From the NCBI GenBank assembly GCA_002439165.1, contig DJTE01000029.1, positions 49,638 to 113,637 on the forward strand: a stretch of DNA of 64,000 nt, written 5' to 3'. Every line of letters starts with the position of its first letter. Positions within the stretch are counted from its first letter, which is position 1. Below are positions 19,201 through 27,503 of the stretch, in pieces. The position numbers were made by a program, and so were the translations under genes. Under the pieces are notes generated by a model. The model ran no database searches and was not told the DNA's origin. It saw only the letters and a list, made by a program, of their open reading frames with translations. Source of the stretch: Chryseobacterium indologenes. GTDB taxonomy: Bacteria > Bacteroidota > Bacteroidia > Flavobacteriales > Weeksellaceae.

Positions 19201-19369
19201 AGTGAGAATTATTTTTTTCCAGTGAATTCAAAACTGAATCCGCTTCTTTTTCTTTAGGGTCATTTTTGGAAGCAACTTTTAAAGGGGAACTCTTCTTGGC
19301 AAAAAAAGAATTTTTCTTACTGTTCTGAGTTTTCGGGCCGGTCTGTTTTTGTTTTTCAGCTTGTTCCAT
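16214..19369 (-). CDS. DUF4157 protein, candidate eCIS cargo effector
   Basis: 1051 residues, no signal peptide. About 1-95: charged, disordered. About 95-172: DUF4157 region with DIKIHTDRKA and a zinc-binding HEIIH (163-167). About 290-335: an HNH-like DHIIEL (303-308), NLQIL (318-322) and N327..SG. About 515-820: repeated beta segments with the pattern GxGxxxV...NGxxxG. About 820-990: a more hydrophobic region (ALLALLLLLN near 960), and a charged tail. DUF4157 domains are widespread in proteins encoded in eCIS loci and often precede toxins. Position between the tape-measure and ATPase genes supports cargo, but activity is inferred. Confidence 0.85.
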   Translation of the reverse strand: MEQAEKQKQTGPKTQNSKKNSFFAKKSSPLKVASKNDPKEKEADSVLNSLEKNNSHLFSSGNSGRINRKIKDETKDENDDFDAPELVEDVLQESGSSLPDAAVHYVGRYFSYHWSDIKIHTDRKANIAAESINARAFTYKNHIVFNAGEFNMNTVEGKKILLHEIIHIIQNHSANNKIYRYTIEKNEDGTVKETPAGELITINVTDFDLPRDKGNVKDRYDAYVGQLFSVVDLSNANNKRTFHDTRRMDLLNKWKTKVSWDNIDTTRLDKDQKKLYYSVKASLDQKDISDGAETYKKWTNNIDHIIELQLAGSDGIDNLQILPGDPNQKSGRAINETIGKVTEEFKSTKPANYYKTSTRQLKVNIQSVAFTGTAFPEINGIEFPLETKLQALKGKSEIKKGKIQFKAGANPADAEVEDEKLKQDKFDELTPSTVNNSFARFIPLILIKDMGKKGKEFRSNFNHQMGTRKLPIEMKSNSELITLKADAENNLKFSPAEKKTNAISFYYPYLSPGKITSLKENNGEISGTAKIFPTVKFIKELDIYFSKDEFKIAKDIKITSPVKGLKVTESNISLNLFPDFQAQGSISFAVGNEKKPLMKGKIEAGVDTSGFFAKGDGEFFIPNVDEAKTKIEYKKTDNKYSLLASVNAKITSKNNKFLKGGNIEATYRDGKVEATGNIDLDIPRTKNTSIKVQYVNNNWIIKGKTTIAVPKINDVTLDILYDLSKNKLTGSGESGFIYKSFKGHIKIKYDDGKISGDGTLDVTKGKIKGNAKVKLSPNGNLSGEGNITVQLKKDIEGTAGIIFDENGKFTVKGKIKVLKPYTLFTGKKFEKMLFSLTKSFPLPGVSAGPIGIQLEIKLVSMFKAGIGPAELRNIEVEAQFNPFEDDKNPSFKFSTTLNIAAFAELSASIQASIVLDALIANLKGGIRVTGIMRLNAGLNTKLTVEYANGVFVVNSDLSALLALLLLLNIEGVVEANVAGGYLGHWEKSWLLKQFSYAPPGLNVGVSLPIRYASNEPFRYPSINDFKIIEPKLDPESMTKDTVGKTGDEKKK

Positions 19370-19421
19370 CTCAATTGATTTTCAGGTTATTTTGGTTTTC
19401 TCATGCTAATTTCTCTGCCGG

Positions 19422-20867
19422 TCAGGAATTCCAGTAAACCATCAGAAATTCTTCCATCCAGGGGGTACGGATCATTCCTGTTCCCCACGGCAGGCTTTCC
19501 AGTAAAATATCCACTCCTTTTTCTTCTACCCAAAGTTCTGAAGAACGAGTTTCTGATACCGACAGCTTTCCGGCCCTCTGCAGAAAGGTTTCCCTGAGCG
19601 CTTCGGCTGATGTTCCTTTCAGCACATTCCAATGATTGATAACTGCAATTAATAAGTCTTTACAGGTTTCTTTCTCTTTCCTGCTGATTTTTTGTTTTGT
19701 ATTGATCACACTTTCTATGGGAAAACCGCACATCAGTTTGTTTAAAACCAATTCATTTTCAAAGAAAATTTCCTGCCCCGTAACTAAATATTGGGTTAAT
19801 AAAATCGCTTTATGCTGGCTTTGCTTATTCTTCCACACATCATCTTTACACAAATTCAGTTTTTGAAAAAGATTAGGAAGAAACGGATGTAAAATTACCA
19901 GCCCGGCATTGTCTATATAGATGCCGGAAGACGGCAAAACCAATTTACCGGTTCCTGATTCTTTATTGATTAAAGCATCACGAACAACTGTCTGATCTTC
20001 CTTATCAACATTAGCAGTACTTTTCTGTTTATCGGAATTCCTATTTTTACTCTGGTCTTTTTTCAGTTCTTTATTGAGTGGTTTTTTATGCTGCCTGTCA
20101 GTATGTTCTTCTTCTTTATTTTCTACCAGATTACTTTTATCTGATTTTTCATGACTGCCAGGAATCCCAATTTTCGGTTCATTGGATGGAAAGTCTTTTT
20201 TCTCCGGGGTTTCAGAAAATAATTCAGAGCTTTCAATCCAGGACTCCAGCTCTTCTACCGAGGAACACTTCAGCTGTGAGCTCAAGAAGATGATTAAAGA
20301 CTCAGTGATTGAATACTTTGAAATTTCAGTGCTTATTCTCTGTTTAAAGGAATCTTTCGTATTAAAATAATACCTGATGATCGTATTTCTGTTTTCAAAG
20401 AAAAGCCCAATCATTTTTTCAATAAATTCTTTGGAAATTTCAACTGTCTCAACGATTTCATCTATATTTTCTGAATATGAATTTTCTCTGATCATTCCTG
20501 TTTTTAAATACTCAAAAAATAAAGTCTCCGCATATTTCCCCTGTGGTTCCCAGCCGGAGTTTTCTGATTTTTCCCCGGCTATGTTCAGCCCCAGAACGGG
20601 AAAATGATCTTTCAGATATTCTTCAATCTGATATAAAGCCTGATCTACAAATTCCTTTTTCCAGTTCTTTGGGGAAATTTCCGGAAGATCTACTGATAGT
20701 TTTTCTATTTCCCATTCGTAATTTTCTATTGAATACCGGTCTAGAATAAGCTCCAGTTTCGGATAAAAATCTTTCTCCAATACATCAGATACCATATTTT
20801 GAACCTCTTTTCCTAATGATAAAGAGCTGCATTGAATATCTATCGTATGTTTTTGGAGAAGATGCAT
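19422..20867 (-). CDS. eCIS tape measure protein (Afp14-like)
   Basis: A 481-residue protein. The N-terminus (HTIDIQCSSLSLGKEVQNMV, then YPKLELILDRYS) and the C-terminal block AGLVILHPFLPNLFQKLNL...KAILLTQYLVTG match the contractile-injection tape-measure family. The middle (about 240-300) is a highly charged, low-complexity linker. In the Afp system this protein sets particle length. It is followed 52 bases later by the cargo candidate. If length scales as in Afp, the modest size suggests a fairly short particle (inference). Confidence 0.88.
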   Translation of the reverse strand: MHLLQKHTIDIQCSSLSLGKEVQNMVSDVLEKDFYPKLELILDRYSIENYEWEIEKLSVDLPEISPKNWKKEFVDQALYQIEEYLKDHFPVLGLNIAGEKSENSGWEPQGKYAETLFFEYLKTGMIRENSYSENIDEIVETVEISKEFIEKMIGLFFENRNTIIRYYFNTKDSFKQRISTEISKYSITESLIIFLSSQLKCSSVEELESWIESSELFSETPEKKDFPSNEPKIGIPGSHEKSDKSNLVENKEEEHTDRQHKKPLNKELKKDQSKNRNSDKQKSTANVDKEDQTVVRDALINKESGTGKLVLPSSGIYIDNAGLVILHPFLPNLFQKLNLCKDDVWKNKQSQHKAILLTQYLVTGQEIFFENELVLNKLMCGFPIESVINTKQKISRKEKETCKDLLIAVINHWNVLKGTSAEALRETFLQRAGKLSVSETRSSELWVEEKGVDILLESLPWGTGMIRTPWMEEFLMVYWNS

Positions 20868-20872
20868 TTTAA

Positions 20873-21427
20873 TTATCTGTTAAAATTAAATGGCGGGCAA
20901 TGGAATTGAATAGAAGTAAAAATTTCATCACCTTGCTGGGTTCTGTCATTAGATGCAGCATCTTTTTTCAGCATCAATATTAATCTGTCTTTCTCCATCT
21001 GAAAAAACAGTACCCAGATTCTCGGAATTCTTTTCCCTTTTGTATCGGTAAGGGAAACTACAAAAGACATTGCCTGCTGGATTTCACTCATTGGCTGTTG
21101 GAAAAAAGTACCTAAAACCTCCATTATTTTACTATCCAGCCTGAATATGAAATTGGTTGCATTTGATTCATTGATCAGCAGCCTGAATGTTAAATTGGCA
21201 TATGCTTTTTCAATCCCCCGAAATGAATACCATAATGATCCATTATTTTTTTCATCTTTTACTGACATTTCTTCCCAGAACTCAAATAGAGGTAACTGTC
21301 CACCTGTATCTGTATTCTCTGTATAATTCAATAAATCTGTAAGTACAGCCCGTACTTCTGCTGCGGTATTATTTCCCCCGTCACTAATTCCCGCTATTTT
21401 TGCTTCTACCTGTGCTCTTGTTGCCAT
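20873..21427 (-). CDS. Unassigned eCIS-linked protein, 184 aa
   Basis: The start MATRAQVEAKIAGISDGGNN TAAEVR-type segment resembles the N-terminal attachment region of phage tail-fibre-like proteins; the remainder (about 60-184) is beta-rich and soluble with no recognised domain. It sits between the 992-aa protein and the tape-measure gene with 24- and 5-base gaps, so it is part of the operon. A fibre, collar or small adaptor role is possible; the call is by position and N-terminal pattern only. Confidence 0.65.
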   Translation of the reverse strand: MATRAQVEAKIAGISDGGNNTAAEVRAVLTDLLNYTENTDTGGQLPLFEFWEEMSVKDEKNNGSLWYSFRGIEKAYANLTFRLLINESNATNFIFRLDSKIMEVLGTFFQQPMSEIQQAMSFVVSLTDTKGKRIPRIWVLFFQMEKDRLILMLKKDAASNDRTQQGDEIFTSIQFHCPPFNFNR

Positions 21428-21451
21428 GATCTTTGTTTTTAGTTGTGATTA

Positions 21452-24430
21452 TTATTGTTGGGTATCAAAATCTTTATCATTAAAATCCGGATGCTTAAAG
21501 TCTCCTATTTTCACGATGATTTGCTGTGTATTTGGGCAGATTCCGCCCAGCTGTTTAATATTTACGGTAAACATTTTCACTTTTTCGTTGAACGGGAAAG
21601 TGTGTGCCACTACTTTTTTATCGGTCGTTATTTTTTCTGACCGGTCTCCAAAATCAATTTCATACTCTTTCTTATCCTGCTGATCTGCATTGATCAGTTC
21701 AAAAGCGGCTGCATTCTGAGGATTTCTTACGGCACTCCAGTTGGATATATTTTTAGGTTCAGAAATTTCAATTTCTAACGTATTGCTCCGCTCTCCTTCA
21801 CTTTCATATTGTAAAGTATATTTTCCTTCTTTTTTGATGGAAGTGTGACCAGGCTTTAAAAAATATTTATCACTTTTCTGAACTACCGCTCCTTTTGCGG
21901 TACCTGAAAAAATTCCGCCGGATTTTCCTTTTATGGTAATTTCATATTCTTTATCGTCTGTATTGCAGTATTGTAATGTCTTCAACGCAATAGATAAGGG
22001 TTCGGTTTTTTCAATTTTCAGCTCAATGGTGCTGCCTTCTCCACAGCAGAGATACGGAAGGAAAAAATCTGCAATCACCAGCTGCTGATTGGGAATATCT
22101 GCCGGTGATGTCACCGGAAACTGTATGACATAAGTCAGATTTTTCAATAAATAAGTCTTCATCTCTTTGGTGTAGGCCGGAGACATGTTAAGATCCGCCA
22201 TTTTCAGGATATTGGCTTTGATATTTTCGGTTTCCTGTTTACATTTATCCAGTTCTTCTATGGGTGGAGTGATGATTTGGGTCGTATAATCTTTAAAGTT
22301 GATACTGGATTCAATTTCCTGTTTTATACTTAGCGGAACCTGGGTAAAATTCTCCTGATAACCAGTGAGCAAAGTCAGCAGCTGTGTGTAAGGCAGAACT
22401 GGCTTTACCGGTTTAAAGATGGTAGAATCTACATAGACCAGAATAAAAGTTCCTCCTTTGGTAACGCCGGCTTTGTGCTCTATTCCGGGATGCTTCTGAA
22501 TGAAAGTTGAAAAGAAAAGATCTTTATAAATCTTCTGCCAGCGGATCTGGGCTTCCTCATAGATTACTGCAAACGGATCTTCTAAAAAAAGTTCGTTGAT
22601 ATCATCAAATCTGTCGATAAGATCTTCGGCAATCGTTGTTAAGGTAGGTTTTGTAAACTGAATACACCATCTGTGGATAAGGAAAGTCTGATTCAGCTGT
22701 TTGAAAACCTGATTGAAGCTGACAAAATTAGGAAGAAAGTCTTTTAAATCATTCGGCAGCAGGTTTTTGATCTGGCTTAGAATGTTTTTCAGGTTATCTA
22801 TGCTTTCTGAGCCCAGCAGATTCTGCTGTACAAGGGTTGTTTTATTATTGGTAATCCATTTTACGACAAACTCTGTGATGTTGTACAGTCTTTTCCTGGC
22901 CAGATCATAATCGGTTTCCAGATCGTCCCATCTTCCTTCGAATTTCGAGATATCCAATACTTTTCCTGTAAAATCAACGGCATTTAAAGCGGTAATTTTA
23001 AAAGGAAGGTTATAGCTGTTCTTCAGAATATTCAGCTCTTCTGCCACGTCTGTATATTTTCGGCCCAGATGCCCTTCAATATTGAAAAAATTAAATTTTT
23101 CAAGATCATAAAGCAATGGTTTTTTCACGATATCCGAATCGGTATAACCGGCTGTTTCCGAATGATAGGAAAGAATTTCATTATTTTTATTTTTAACCGT
23201 TTTTTCCGGATCCCATTTTTTGTTGAGTTCTAAAATATGGTCATAATAATAAGGAATTGATTTTTTAGAAAGCGGAATATCTCCGTAAACAGAAGGCGTC
23301 ACTTTGATGCCATTGTTCTGTATTTTCCAGAATCTGATGAGATGAACCAGTCTCTCAAACAACAGAGACAGCTCTTTTCTCTTCCGGTTGCTTTCTAAAG
23401 ACGTATTCCGGGTTGAGAAAAACGGGGTCCTGTAATTCAGACCGTTACTATCCACCTGTCCTAATACAACATGGAAAGGAAACAGGTTCTCATCTACACA
23501 GCACAGGGAAGGATTCTGCTCATTCAGTGCTGCGATTTCGTTGTAGGCTGCAGCGATATCTGATATCCAATCCCATAGATACTGTACGTTGATACTGTTT
23601 TTATGGGTATTGGCAATCGTCTCCAGAGCCGTTTTGGGATTATTAAGGATATTGAAATCAACGGTATTGCCGATGATGGACTGGTATTTTCTGTAAGCCA
23701 GAGCTATTTTATCTGAAATATTGCTGATTACAGAGTCTCCCAGATTCTTTTTAAACTCATTCAGAACATCGGAACCTGTTACCAGCGGGCTATAAGGAAC
23801 ATTATATCTCGGCAGTAAAATTTTCTCCAGATTCCCAGCTCCCGGATATTCCGGAAACAGATAAGCGTTTAACTGATTCATTGAAATCAGTAATGGTCTT
23901 ATTTTAAATTCTATTCTTTTCCCCTTATCGTCACAGTTGGTCGTCACACAGTTCTTCTCGTCAATCAGGGAAGTTTCCAGAAGGAGAATAACTATTTTAT
24001 CTTTAAAGAACTGATCCGGAATGGCTATTCTGTCTGCTTCCAGTGTATTGGCAGGTAAAAGCTCTATGGAATTTTTCAACGGTTCGTATTTCTGAGCCAG
24101 AGGTAAGGTAAGATCCAGATATTCTCCATCCTTGAATTTCGGGGCTAAAAAATCAGCGGATAATTCTATGGGATGATAGTAGCTGAAGGTTTTTTCTTCC
24201 CAACTGATCTGATATCCCAGTGAAGTAATGGCCGTACCGCAGCTTATGGTGATATGATTGGGCCGTGGCAGAGAAATCTCCAACCCGCAGACAATACCAA
24301 TACCAATGCCTCCGACCCGGGTCAGCCGGTCTTGTTCTTCAAGGTAACTTATGGCACGGTTCAGATGTTTCTGGCTTAAAACCTGATCGGCTTCAAAAAC
24401 AGGATATTTGGAAGGATTTTGAGTTTTCAT
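21452..24430 (-). CDS. Unassigned large eCIS-linked protein with C-terminal PKD-like domain, 992 aa
   Basis: The N-terminal segment (about 15-60) reads QVLSQKHLNRAISYLEEQ, then GIGIGIVCGLE. Residues 130-800 are long, mostly helical and not recognised. Near the end an Ig-like part is followed by a PKD-like domain (about 890-975; EYEIDFGDRSEKI begins near 922). PKD domains usually bind partners or surfaces, so a fibre or outer baseplate role is plausible. It occupies the place where Afp has its fibre gene (after the second baseplate gene). No signal peptide. Confidence 0.65.
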   Translation of the reverse strand: MKTQNPSKYPVFEADQVLSQKHLNRAISYLEEQDRLTRVGGIGIGIVCGLEISLPRPNHITISCGTAITSLGYQISWEEKTFSYYHPIELSADFLAPKFKDGEYLDLTLPLAQKYEPLKNSIELLPANTLEADRIAIPDQFFKDKIVILLLETSLIDEKNCVTTNCDDKGKRIEFKIRPLLISMNQLNAYLFPEYPGAGNLEKILLPRYNVPYSPLVTGSDVLNEFKKNLGDSVISNISDKIALAYRKYQSIIGNTVDFNILNNPKTALETIANTHKNSINVQYLWDWISDIAAAYNEIAALNEQNPSLCCVDENLFPFHVVLGQVDSNGLNYRTPFFSTRNTSLESNRKRKELSLLFERLVHLIRFWKIQNNGIKVTPSVYGDIPLSKKSIPYYYDHILELNKKWDPEKTVKNKNNEILSYHSETAGYTDSDIVKKPLLYDLEKFNFFNIEGHLGRKYTDVAEELNILKNSYNLPFKITALNAVDFTGKVLDISKFEGRWDDLETDYDLARKRLYNITEFVVKWITNNKTTLVQQNLLGSESIDNLKNILSQIKNLLPNDLKDFLPNFVSFNQVFKQLNQTFLIHRWCIQFTKPTLTTIAEDLIDRFDDINELFLEDPFAVIYEEAQIRWQKIYKDLFFSTFIQKHPGIEHKAGVTKGGTFILVYVDSTIFKPVKPVLPYTQLLTLLTGYQENFTQVPLSIKQEIESSINFKDYTTQIITPPIEELDKCKQETENIKANILKMADLNMSPAYTKEMKTYLLKNLTYVIQFPVTSPADIPNQQLVIADFFLPYLCCGEGSTIELKIEKTEPLSIALKTLQYCNTDDKEYEITIKGKSGGIFSGTAKGAVVQKSDKYFLKPGHTSIKKEGKYTLQYESEGERSNTLEIEISEPKNISNWSAVRNPQNAAAFELINADQQDKKEYEIDFGDRSEKITTDKKVVAHTFPFNEKVKMFTVNIKQLGGICPNTQQIIVKIGDFKHPDFNDKDFDTQQ

Positions 24431-24441
24431 GATAATAAATT

Positions 24442-27400
24442 TTAAAGAGTTCCTAATGAGGTGTTACCTAATACGATCGGGTTGGTAGTTTCGCTGAGCT
24501 TGCAGTCATATAGATTTCCTTCGGGATAAATGGTGTTGAGCTCACTGAGTCTTTTTATCAGCTCTTTATGATGCCGGCTAAAAATGAAAAAGTCTTTTTT
24601 AAGTAAGGTTTTACTGCAGTATTTAAGCCTGAAATGTCTGTAATTTTCTATCCAGTTCTTATACGCTTTCTGGAAGTTCAGCATATCCTCATATCCTACC
24701 CAGCAGATTTTCAATAAAACATGAGCCGGAGCTTCCTGGCGAAAAATCTGCTCTGCATATCTTCTGAAGGTCATATTTTTAAATCTCGACAAATATCCCG
24801 GTAAAACGATGGTTGCTTTGAAGGAATAGGGATCGTTATTAGCTTCGTCTTTACAGTCGTCTTTCAGGCAGACAGACATTAAATCTTCTTCGTCATGATT
24901 AAATGACGAAAAAGGTCTGAGTAAAATATGCTCCAGGCAGTAGAAATTTTCATAGGCTTCATTCAGAGCCTGGATCAGCTGATACAAAAATTTATAGGCT
25001 TCATCATAGCTTTTGAAAGTCTTATCTATGGTCGCTATTTTTTTAGGTTCGATGCCTAAATAGATAAAAAAGCGGTCTTCTTTTTCTTTCTTTTTGGTGA
25101 CTGTATTCGTAACCGTATACGTTCGTTTATCAATGAAATAAACCTCTGTGTTCAGTAAATTCTGCTGTGTCCATTTCCATTTTTCCTCCAGATCTGCCAA
25201 AGGCTTAACAATTTCACAGACCACTGACTTCTGATCAATTTTCACAGGCAGTGTCCATTGGGCCTGAACCTCATCTTCCGTAGCAATATCCCTTAATCCG
25301 ATATGATTAATTCCCAGCAGTTTTGCGGTTCTTTTTTCGTAACCTCCCCTGTGACCGTCTTTCCAAAAATCATGATATTCAAATTTATCATTATGAATTT
25401 CCGCATTCAGATAATCGATTCCCAGCCCTCTTTGAGCGCTTATTTCTGCATAGTTTTTTAAAAACGATTCTTTATCACGGATCAGGTCATGGGGCTGAAA
25501 AGACATTTCTCCTGACTCCTGACTTACTTTGTACATCATAAAGACATACTCATTAAAGCTTTCGCTGAAGCGCGCCATCAGATGATCTAACGCCCGGTTC
25601 CGTCTGTCATTAAAGACAGATTGTGATTCTTCAAGGGAAACATCAAACTCCGATTCTCCGTTTAATAAAGCGTTTTTAAAATCAGTTCTGTACACTTCTT
25701 TTGAATAAAAATCTTTTCCTGTTTTCGGGTTTTTATCCAGATAATTCGGGAAATAGGTATAGGAAACCGGATCTGTCCCTAAAATGTTCTTCGCCTGATA
25801 CAGCTGACTGAAAAAATCTGCCAGCAGCTGATCGTAAAAGTGAAGGTATGCTTTCAGCTGTTTCACCTGAGCTTTTCTTTTTTCAGGAGCTTTGTCTGAG
25901 ATCCCGTTAGCTCCCAGGCCGTAATTCACCGGAAATTCTTCCTGAATGCTGTAATACTCATCCAACTGATAAAACTGTCCTTTGGGCAGAGGCAAATCAC
26001 TCTGAACAGAATAGAGTTTGTAATTTCTGATCTGGGCTTTCATCTGCTGTACTTTCTGATCAACCATCATCTGGCTGTTTTCGGATAAGAGAAAAGGAAT
26101 ATTTTTCTGAAACAGCAGTATTTTTGATTTTCCGGCAGAAAATAAAGGTTTTTCTTCTCCGGACAGATGAAGACACCATTTTTGGTTCATACTTCCGGCA
26201 ATAGGCTGTCCCAAAGAATTGTAAGCGGTCATCAGAAGGTTTTCCACGGAGGCTACCCCTTTGATTTCCATAATAGCGGCAATAATATCTGAAGCATGAA
26301 TACTTCCCGGAAGCTGCGCTTTCCGAAGTTCATCATCATTAAGAAAACCATGTTTTAATTTGGGACCTAAAAAGATTTCGGTGGACGGTACCCCCTGCTC
26401 CATTAATTGTGAAAGCGTATAAAAACGAACCGGCGGGTTAAGGATCTTCTCAATCGCCATCTGAATCTGAGCCATTGTTTCTACGGCATTCGTTTCGGCT
26501 TCCAGTTCCACATCAACGCAGAAACTTATTTCAACACTTTTGATGGTTTCAACACACAGGAAATCTTCTGTAAGATTCCGGTTCTGATGGATCTTCTGCT
26601 GAATGTTTCTAAAAATTTTATCAAATTTTATTTTCTTGTCTTTCAGGGAAGTAATGAACTCACAAATTGGTTTTTCTGTACTGAAATGGTCTTTAATTAA
26701 CTGAAGTTCGTTCAGATCAAAAGGTTCTATGGTAAATTTTAAAATGTCATTGACCTGGGTTGTCCTTTCAACTGTAATCACTACGGTATTATTTTTTACC
26801 TCTGTTTTTTTATTTTTTATTTTGAAGGGTTTATCCATTTTACCCAAAAGAAGTGCTTTAGGATCGTTCCATGAAGAAAAATCGGGGGTAATGTTCATCT
26901 GTACCCATCGTGAAGAACTTAAAAATGCAAACTTAAGCTCTGTGGTATTGAGGTCTCCGAGAACCAGATCTTCATCCAGCTCCACTATGATTTTATTTAG
27001 ACCTCTTACGGACAGCTGCTCCAGCGATTTATTATTTTTATCCTTCGGTTCAAGGCTTAATTTGTCTTCTAAAATATTGATGTATAATTTCTTTTCAGCC
27101 GGATGAGGCAGATGATATCCCCATGCATCGGTTTCTTTCCGGGAAGCCAGGCACCAGGCATTGGCAACCCCTTCAATGTCAATCAGGAGTTTTCTGTAAT
27201 CCGGTTCTGTTAATGCCGCATTGGTCATTATTTCTCTTGCGGTAAAAAATGTTCCGTTCAGGATTTGCCCATCGGGGCCTGTCAGAAGATCTTTCATTTC
27301 AAAATCTGTTCTGTATCCTAATTCTGTGATCACATAGGAGAGGACTTCCAGAATGGTAATTCCCGGATCATGTGCATTATAATCTGTCCAGAAAGTATTT

Positions 27401-27501
27401 CCCAGCTTTTCGATGTGTTTTAAACCTTCTTTTCGCAGAAAATCATAATCCTGTGAAGGTTTCAGCAGTCTTTCCGACGGTATGTAGTATTCCGGATTCA
27501 T
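24442..27501 (-). CDS. eCIS baseplate protein, Afp12-like
   Basis: 1019 residues. The early motif FWTDYNAHDPGITILEVLSY (about 37-57) is the hallmark of the Afp12/gpI-type baseplate wedge family, and the rest matches its expected large size. It forms the baseplate wedge with the Afp11-like protein encoded 2 bases upstream. Like its neighbours it is cytoplasmic, with no signal peptide. Confidence 0.9.
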   Translation of the reverse strand: MNPEYYIPSERLLKPSQDYDFLRKEGLKHIEKLGNTFWTDYNAHDPGITILEVLSYVITELGYRTDFEMKDLLTGPDGQILNGTFFTAREIMTNAALTEPDYRKLLIDIEGVANAWCLASRKETDAWGYHLPHPAEKKLYINILEDKLSLEPKDKNNKSLEQLSVRGLNKIIVELDEDLVLGDLNTTELKFAFLSSSRWVQMNITPDFSSWNDPKALLLGKMDKPFKIKNKKTEVKNNTVVITVERTTQVNDILKFTIEPFDLNELQLIKDHFSTEKPICEFITSLKDKKIKFDKIFRNIQQKIHQNRNLTEDFLCVETIKSVEISFCVDVELEAETNAVETMAQIQMAIEKILNPPVRFYTLSQLMEQGVPSTEIFLGPKLKHGFLNDDELRKAQLPGSIHASDIIAAIMEIKGVASVENLLMTAYNSLGQPIAGSMNQKWCLHLSGEEKPLFSAGKSKILLFQKNIPFLLSENSQMMVDQKVQQMKAQIRNYKLYSVQSDLPLPKGQFYQLDEYYSIQEEFPVNYGLGANGISDKAPEKRKAQVKQLKAYLHFYDQLLADFFSQLYQAKNILGTDPVSYTYFPNYLDKNPKTGKDFYSKEVYRTDFKNALLNGESEFDVSLEESQSVFNDRRNRALDHLMARFSESFNEYVFMMYKVSQESGEMSFQPHDLIRDKESFLKNYAEISAQRGLGIDYLNAEIHNDKFEYHDFWKDGHRGGYEKRTAKLLGINHIGLRDIATEDEVQAQWTLPVKIDQKSVVCEIVKPLADLEEKWKWTQQNLLNTEVYFIDKRTYTVTNTVTKKKEKEDRFFIYLGIEPKKIATIDKTFKSYDEAYKFLYQLIQALNEAYENFYCLEHILLRPFSSFNHDEEDLMSVCLKDDCKDEANNDPYSFKATIVLPGYLSRFKNMTFRRYAEQIFRQEAPAHVLLKICWVGYEDMLNFQKAYKNWIENYRHFRLKYCSKTLLKKDFFIFSRHHKELIKRLSELNTIYPEGNLYDCKLSETTNPIVLGNTSLGTL

Positions 27502-27503
27502 GG

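Noticed and set aside
19387..19632. 81-codon minus-strand ORF next to the tape-measure gene end
   Set aside because: It is a frame shadow of the tape-measure gene and its composition is not protein-like.
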